From Pontederia crassipes (Eukaryota; Streptophyta; Magnoliopsida; Commelinales; Pontederiaceae), in NCBI GenBank assembly GCA_030549335.1, contig CM060198.1:59969453-60033452 (forward strand): 64,000 nucleotides of DNA, in the 5' to 3' direction. Made by a program: the position numbers and the translations under genes. This document shows positions 57,101 through 64,000 of this stretch, piece after piece (the first letter of the stretch is position 1; every line of letters begins with the position of its first letter). Below the pieces are notes generated by a model. It was not told the DNA's origin. It ran no database searches and worked only from the letters and a program-made list of their open reading frames with translations.

Positions 57101-57701
57101 ATCTACTGCGTTCTGTTTGGGATTGTCGGTGAGTTATCAGACACTGTCATAGATCTCTCAAAGTGTGGAATTCTCCTGTCAATTTGTTGCTAACGCTTTT
57201 GGAATCCTCCAATTTACATGTCACAGCTGCTGTTGGGATCTCATTCCTTCAGTTTCCAAACAGCAACTCCATGAGGAACCTCTACGTGATTGGGCTGTCA
57301 CTCTTTCTCGGCGTTTCTGTTCCACAATATTTCAGCGAGTACACAGCTTCTGCAGATCATGGACCTGCACACACCAATGCTGGATGGGTGAGTCAGAAGA
57401 ATAGCATCCACAGCACAGAATCATTCACTTGTCAGAATCTGATCCTGATCTGTTTTTTTTTTTTCCTCTCTTTCTCCCTCTGCAGTTCAATGACATACTG
57501 AATTCGGTCTTCTCGTCGGATGCGACCGTGGCCCTGATCGTGGCGATGCTGCTGGACAACACACTGGAGGCCAAGACCACGTACGTTGACCGAGGTCTTT
57601 CATGGGTGGATCGCTTCCAGGGGCAGAAAGATGTGAGATCTGATCAGTTCTACAGCTACCCATTCAAATGGCAGGAATGGGTGTCCCCTCGATTCCTCTA
57701 A
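54129..57701 (+). CDS. nucleobase-ascorbate transporter (NAT/NCS2 family)
   Basis: Multi-pass membrane protein moving purine/pyrimidine bases or related substrates with protons; substrate not predictable. Fourteen exons with GT-AG junctions keep one frame: 54129-54261, 54735-54832, 54942-55118, 55303-55403, 55487-55562, 55642-55701, 55787-55971, 56072-56168, 56257-56343, 56484-56542, 56885-56976, 57051-57128, 57227-57387, 57486-57701. Product 539 residues, normal for plant NATs. Motifs: GDKARVIQT, CVEIGLPMLI, YPFQWGAP, Glu309 in SAVEFTG, and the NAT signature ENVGLLGLTR (359-368; consensus [QEP]NxGxxxxT[RKG]), then GKFGAVFASIP and SVPQYFSEYT. Odd point: the TM1 Gln-His motif reads Leu53-His54 (GFLHY). 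Start MVETAVPYQPPP is the first in-frame ATG of the exon. Closest in style to the Arabidopsis NAT1-8 group. Confidence 0.9.
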
Positions 57702-60364
57702 GTAGCAGTCCCCGGCCGGCATCAACAACGCATGACGTGCCATTGACCATGCCTAGCTTGTAAAATCTCCTTGTAGTCCCCACGTACTCGCTACCATGTG
57801 CAAAGCATCTGATGCATGTTTACTTCTGAGCTCTGAAACTCCACTGAGATTAACAGAGAGCTCTTGCAGTACACAGAATCTGAAACATGCTCTCTTTTTT
57901 CTTTTTACTATTCTGTGCTGTACATTACATCAGTATAATTCATGTAACCATATGATAATATATATATATAAATATATACATAGGATAAATCTGAAGCAAC
58001 AGTACATAAGAATCCCAAATGATTGCTCAGTAACTTCAAAAGGTAAATTACATCAGAGGAAGAAACAAGTTCACTGTTCGTAGGGAAGGATGTATGGGCA
58101 TCTTTTGTAGGCACTGTTCGGACCTAACAATTGGAACGTAAAGAACAAGTTCACTGCAGCACACAAAGCTCACACAGGTCTTCCATGTCCACCTCGCATT
58201 AAAATACTGCACATATTGATGATATATGCCAGATACGGCTACATGTGAATCCAAGACCAAGCGAAGGGAGACAAGAAAGAAGACTTCGAGGTCTTTGTGT
58301 CTCCTTGGACTTGAGTGGATGAATGCTGCCGCTTCATGTCACCTTGACTCGTCCAGTCACAACACCACACGGGATCTATATTCGTCCAGTCACAACACCA
58401 CACGGGATCTATATTGTAGTTTGAGTTGAGAGTTCTCTGTTTGTGTAAATTGCAGACATAAAATGGTCTGCAAGTTTTAGCATCAGTAACATCCTGAAAG
58501 AATAGTTGTTCTTGAGAGTTTGAAGTTATGGTGTCCTCATTTTTTTTTATTAACAAAATGATAAAACAAAAGAGAGAGAGAGAGAAAGAGAGACATCATC
58601 AAAAGTAAGAGAAATAGGAGTTGATGAGAGTCTGAATCAGAGTGGGGCCGAGGCTCAACGAGTATAATTCGATGGTAGATTCCCAATCGATATATTATTC
58701 CCCAATCGAAAGGCACTTCCTTATGTGGGTTGCCGACGTTGCTTGTCTGGATAGCAGTGCCAGTACATATTATATGCAATGTCTTTATTAGATCTCAATC
58801 CACAGTCAAGTTCAATTAATTTAATAATTAAGATCGTCTTGCGTCGCGTGTAACGATAAGTGATGCTTCTAATAAAAAATATATATATATAAACGCACTA
58901 TTGAATTTTCATAATTGTCGTCTCCTTTTTTTTCCACCAATTGTGACGATTTCTAAACGATAACTTTAAAGTTTAATCTCTTTTTCAACTGTAAAAATAG
59001 ATGTGCTAATTAATTTCTATAAGAATTGATAGCTTTGATCTAACCTAATTCATCACATGCACAACTTAAAAAGAAAATATTTTTTTTAGTACGAGCATCA
59101 AGGAGCGAAAATTGTTTATGTGATGTTTTTTTTTTCTTTTTTGAAAACTTAATTCGTTATGAAACATAATATTTTTTATTTTATAATCTTAATATTGCCT
59201 CTCAATTCGTCATTCCATAAGGTCAAAGTTACCCTCTTAGATAAATTGGAAGTGTCGTTTCTTATCTTTATCTCTTTTTTTACTTGCATGTCTCCTAACT
59301 TTATCCTTTTCTTCTTCCTAATCATTTCACTGTGTGTCAATTATTCTCTCATCCACGTCATTAACTCCCAAAACAATATTCTGATAGGAATCACTAAAAA
59401 CAAATATTTCGAGGAGGTGGTGGGGCCAAGTTCTAGAAATATCTTTTATCATATTGTAATTTTTTTTTCCTGATGCGGCGTTTAAGGTTATTAGCATATA
59501 CGACTAATATGATATTTCAAATAAAACAATATAAATAAATTCTAATCAAATTGATAATTCTGAAAATTGAATTTAGGATTATTAACACTAGCTACCCCAT
59601 ATTGTAATATATGTTAATATGTTTAATTAAATGGAGAAAAAAGTCATGGAAATATTGAAGAACCTACTGTAGAAATACTTTAAGAGAAAAAAAAAATGAT
59701 TGTGTTCTTTTTCAATTAGGAAGCAATCGAATTATTCAAACTTTGGTGATGATATGATGGTCATACTTTCTTAACATTGATCCAACTAAACTGCGACAAA
59801 TGATATTTTCAAAGAATTTTTTTTTTCAACTCGAAGTTGATACTTATTTTTCTATTATTATTAACCCAATTCAGATTAGAATATTATTTCAAAAGTCGAA
59901 CATTAATTTAAAATTCAAACCAACAAATGGGTCTAACTCCTCCTCGTTTATATAGATATTTCGAGTTTAAATTTATATGAATGTAAAAAATTATTCTTAA
60001 GAGTCTCATTTGATATTATTAAGTATGTGATCATGATGACTTATCAAATTAGTTAAATTTAATGATATACTGACAGTATATATAATAATTAACATCGAAC
60101 TAATTGAATCATCGATCGACATTCTTAAATACGGTGAATTGGCAAAAAAAAAAAAAAGAATTCAATTTATGTAATTTTCTCTCGTCGAGGTTGAATTCTC
60201 TAGTCAATTTATCGTGCTTTTTGGCCTTTCTTGTTGGAGAGTGCCAAGATAATGTTTGGCAGTGTCACTTGTGGCCACAACATCTTCTTATGTACTAGAC
60301 AAAGACCAAAAAGAAAAAGTAGATCTAGTAAAAAAATGCAACATGAGATCCTATTCCTACTAAA

Positions 60365-60409
<45 letters not shown>

Positions 60410-60509
60410 CATTATGAATAAGATGCGTTTCTGACTAGCCTTCTTCCTTTGCCCACCACCATTACATTACTCATTGGACGTATTTAGAAAGTAGCCGCCA
60501 TCTCAATCC

Positions 60510-60558
<49 letters not shown>

Positions 60559-62041
60559 CAAATGTATATATATATATATATATATATTATCAAATGAAGA
60601 GCTCACTGATAACTTGAACTCTATTAGAAAAAGTTTTAATAATAATATCCCTCTTTAAAAGAGGACACCGTCTTTCTTATCTTTTTATTTATCAGATCAC
60701 AAATATATGAATTAAATCAAAAATTCTTATACAAAAAATAAATCAATAATTGCATTCCCAATTTATTCTTTAAAAAAATAACAACAACAATAACAATAAT
60801 AACTTAATCTGATTGGCGCAACAAATTAGCTATTATATATTTTTGAAAAGAGGATATGTTTGATGGGTTATTAAAAAAAACTTGTGTTGACAATTTTAAA
60901 ATATGAGTTGCCATTCTAAAATTATTATTATTTATAAAGGGCTACAACCCTTTTTTTTAAAAAAAAAATAAACTTGACAAGAATTTATGTGGCCACAGTG
61001 GCTAAATCTTGTTCAGGTTTTGGTTCTCATGCAGAGCTTGAATTATTTAAGAGCCAAGATCTTATCCCTCTGACCCTATCAATCTTCTTTTTTTTTTGGG
61101 ATTCATTGACCTAATTTATTTTGTGACCACATTTTACACATTTTAAGCATGTGATGTTTCTTTTCTGTACAATTTTTTGTGCTCAAGTGGGTTGCAGAGA
61201 TCACAGCTGGCAAGAATTATCAAAATATTCAAGGTGATGTGTGACTACACTCTTTGTGCTCCATTTCAACTCTTTTATTGTTGTTTACTGTTATAAATTA
61301 TTATTATTTAAAATTAACCTCTATTGTCCTCCTAACTAATTAACGCTAATTTCTCTTAAATTAAAGTTAAATGAAGGAAAAAATGTTTTAGACACCCCTA
61401 AGCACAAGGTCATTTCGTCTACAAGAAAGGAAGTTTAGTTGTTCAACACAATGGTTGTTTTTTTTTTTTTTTGCAAATGCAGAGTTTCATTTATCTGTTT
61501 TTTTATATGCAAGAAAAAGCCAAGAAAGGAAATAAATAATAAAAAAGATTTTATTCCTGTAATTGGCTCCTAAAGTCATGCTACATTGTGAGACATAGTG
61601 GAATTGTGTGTCCCATACCTATCATTTCAACACTGAATTTAGGGCTTGAATTGGTGCCATTTGTTGGTGACATCTTTGATGGTGATTGGTCAAACATCAC
61701 CACTAATTTGATCTTTAATAATTTATTTATATTTCATGAAAGTTATGATTATTAATTAAAATTGGGGAAAAAAATTAAGAACTCTCTGCCATGAAATTTC
61801 CTAAAATTAAAGAGTCCATTAATGGAGCAAAATTGTGTTTTTTTTTAAAATAAAACGATGGGCGTAATAATTAATCGCATTTGCTAAAAAAATCACGCGT
61901 ATATGCTCAAAAATTAAAAATAAAATAAAATGGAAACTTGGAAAGGACCAAACTGCCCTCCTTCTCGCACTATAAACCGTAGGCGTTCCCTCGCGGGCGA
62001 GAACGAGGGAATCTCGCCGGCGACGTCGGCTTACGGCCGCG
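57702..62041. other. intergenic region between NAT and NLR genes
   Basis: No gene recognised. Holds a perfect two-copy 33-bp tandem repeat at 58349-58414, an A/T-rich (AATA)n(AAT)n tract at 60363-60408 and (TA)n microsatellites at 60513-60588. A decayed relative of the SINE at 20114-20365 lies at about 59930-60145 (CTCCTCCTCGTTTATATAGA, GTGATCATGATGACTTATC). CTATAAACC at 61971 is a plausible TATA box for the NLR, 70 bases before its ATG. Confidence 0.5.
58349..58414 (+). repeat. 33-bp perfect tandem duplication
   Basis: Two adjacent identical units beginning TCGTCCAGTCACAACACC and ending GGGATCTATAT, about 650 bases downstream of the NAT stop. Confidence 0.85.
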
Positions 62042-64000
62042 ATGGACACCTTCTTTGCTGGAGAGATCGTGACTGAGCTGGTCAAGGAGCTTCTTAGGGT
62101 GGTGCGACGGACGTATCATTGCCGGTCGTCGGCGGAGCAGCTGAAGCGATCCGTGGACGCCCTCCTGCCGGTGCTGCAGGAGATCCGCCACTCCGGCGTG
62201 GAGCTCCCGCAGGCCCGACAGACCCAGCTCTCGGAGCTCGCCGAGCTTCTCAACCACGCCCTTGACCTCGCGCGCAAGGCCGCCGCGTCTCCCCGGTGGA
62301 ACGTGTACCGCTCCATGCACCTCGCCCGCCGCATGGAGCGCGTCGACCGCACGATCACCCGCTGGCTTAACCGTCAGATGTCGGTGCACATCCTCGCCGA
62401 TGTCCACCACCTCAGGGTAAGTTTCGACTCCGGCGTCGACCGCATGGAGCGCAAGATCGACGAGACCACAGCTTTGGCGGCGATGGCCGCTCGGGCGCCG
62501 CCTCCTGTGATGCCCTCGGTTAAGGTGGCGGAGATGATGGAGAAGTTGGAGCTTAAGAACGGAGCGGAGGCGCCTCCAGTAGGCGTTGGAATCAGGATCG
62601 GGAAGGAAAAAGTTAAGAAGATGCTTATGGCCGGAGGCGAGAGCAAGGCGGCGGCGGTGGTTGGGATTTGTGGGATTGGTGGCAGTGGGAAGACGACGCT
62701 AGCTAAAGAAATTTGCAAAGACCCACAGATTCGAAGTATGGGTTTGAATTCTAGCTCTATACCATCATTTCCTCAAAGCTATTAGATCTTGGACTTGGTT
62801 ATGTTTTGAAAAGGTTTTAATTTTTAATGCAAAACTTGCGAATCTATTGATTTGGGAATTAATCTTTCTCCAACTCTCCATCGACTTCAAGTTCTCTGTC
62901 TCCTCTAAAGGAAGTTTAGAGTTTGGAATCTGGGTATAAAAATTGTAACTTTATGGATGATTATCCGTTCTGGAATTGTTGAAGCATATAGAAAACTGGC
63001 ATAAAGGAGACGGTGATGTAAAAGTTGGAACTTTATTCATGGAATTCATCTTTAGAGGACTTGATTACTTGAAGAAATGTTTGATTTTGATGAACAATTT
63101 TTCCTCCCTCCGCAGGTTACTTCAAGGACAGGATTCTTTTTGAGACAGTTTCACAGTCCCCAAATATAGAAACCTTGAAGCTGAAGTTATGGGAGCAAGT
63201 CACTGGTAACTTGGTCCTTGGAGCTTACAATCAGATTCCTGAGTGGCAGATGAATTTAGGCACTATCCACAAGGGGTCAATTCTAATCGTCCTTGACGAT
63301 GTATGGTCTCTTTCTGAGCTTGAAGATTTCATATTTAAGCTACCTGGATGCAAGGTCCTGGTGGTTTCAAGACACAAATTCCCTGGAGTTATAAAAAACA
63401 CACACGAATTGGAGCTACTTGGAGAAGAAGAAGCTTTGTCACTCTTCTGTAAAGCTGCTTTTGAGCAAGAATCCATACCAGTAGATGCTGACAAGAATCT
63501 GGTGCAGCAGGTAACATATTGTCCCAAGGGCCTTGTTTTTTACTGCTTCATATTGGTTGACATGTAATACCTTCTTGTTTGTTTAACCTTAATTTTCTGG
63601 TTTTTGAATCCTGAAAGGCTTACAAGTTCACCTTCTCGAATCTACTTGAGATGCCTGTTTAGATGTCATAACAATTTTCTAGTTATTGTTTCAAATACAG
63701 TTCTTCTGACCATATGTTGTGGTTTAAATTCCAGGTTATTAAAGAGTGCAAAGGGCTTCCTCTCGCTTTAAAAGTTATTGGTGCTTCCTTGAGAGGGCAA
63801 CTTCCAAAATCATGGGCGAGTGCCAAGAATAGGCTATCTCGCGGAGAAGCCATATCTGACTCCCATGAAAACAAATTACTGGAGAGGATGGCAGCAAGCA
63901 TTGAGTTCTTACCAAACCAGCTTAGAGAATGCTTTCTAGATTTAGGTTCATTCCCAGAAGACAAGAAGATCCCTGTGGATGTGCTGATCAACATGTGGAT
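62042..64000 (+). CDS. ADR1-like helper NLR (RPW8-NB-ARC), 5' part
   Basis: Intracellular immune receptor of the RPW8-type (RNL) class. Helpers of this class relay signals from other NLRs, and known members act as membrane cation channels. Exons: 62042-62735, 63116-63510, and 63735 running off the window; all GT-AG and in frame, 451 residues visible. Start MDTFFAGEIVTELVKELL matches the ADR1 N-terminus. The RPW8 domain spans about 1-150, with SAEQLKRSVDALLPVLQEI, RWNVYRSMHLARRME and HILADVHHLR. NB-ARC: P-loop GICGIGGSGKTTLAKE (Walker A at 213-219), Walker B LIVLDDVW (288-295), KVLVVSR (RNBS-B), GLPLAL (370-375) and CFLDLGSFPED (RNBS-D, 429-439). The ARC2 MHD/QHD motif and LRRs lie beyond the edge. 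No lesion seen. TATA-like CTATAAACC at 61971. Confidence 0.9.

Overview
The window is plant nuclear DNA, most likely from a monocot. Evidence: GT-AG introns in every gene, GC-rich 5' exons in the serpins and the NLR, abundant plant-type transposons (Ty3-gypsy chromovirus, Ty1-copia, CACTA, Mutator-like, Helitron-like, SINEs, Tourist-like MITEs) and an organelle-like insertion. Zingiberales (ginger/banana relatives) is a guess from general character only; no marker here fixes the species.

Layout. 0.4-9.5 kb holds the left part of a serpin cluster on the + strand: two apparently intact two-exon genes (686-2028, 5780-7072) and a 3' remnant (about 9287-9540) fused to an antisense PPR-gene fragment that a 1.48-kb CACTA-type element has split (7605-9083, TSD CTT). 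9.5-15.3 kb is AT-rich spacer with a Mutator-like element (12096-13208) carrying a 43-bp tandem repeat. 15350-17306 (- strand) is an R2R3-MYB gene of the AtMYB20/42/43/85 type. 18.2-25.9 kb is a diverged segmental duplication (copies A and B) separated by a decayed copia element. 27386-31401 is a solo LTR with a perfect TSD that contains about 1.6 kb of mitochondrial-like DNA. 33046-36112 is a Helitron-like insertion bounded by 35-bp direct repeats.

37220-48417 is a fourth serpin, split after codon 2 by a 9.7-kb gypsy retrotransposon (37226-46957). The internal 4.7 kb of that element (gag/pol and the start of one LTR) is inverted relative to its own LTRs. The serpin body also carries frameshifts and stops. 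A fifth, heavily decayed serpin lies at 50820-51427, followed by two back-to-back Tourist-like MITEs. 54129-57701 (+) is a complete 14-exon nucleobase-ascorbate transporter gene (539 residues). 62042 to the window end is the 5' part of an ADR1-like (RPW8-type) helper NLR that runs off the edge.

How it fits together: the unifying theme is a tandem serpin family whose reactive-centre loops differ from copy to copy, with two copies retained intact and three broken by transposons or decay. MYB, NAT and NLR are independent flanking genes with no sign of co-regulation. No bacterial-type operon, CRISPR array or genuine tRNA/rRNA gene was seen; tRNA-like promoter boxes occur only inside SINEs.
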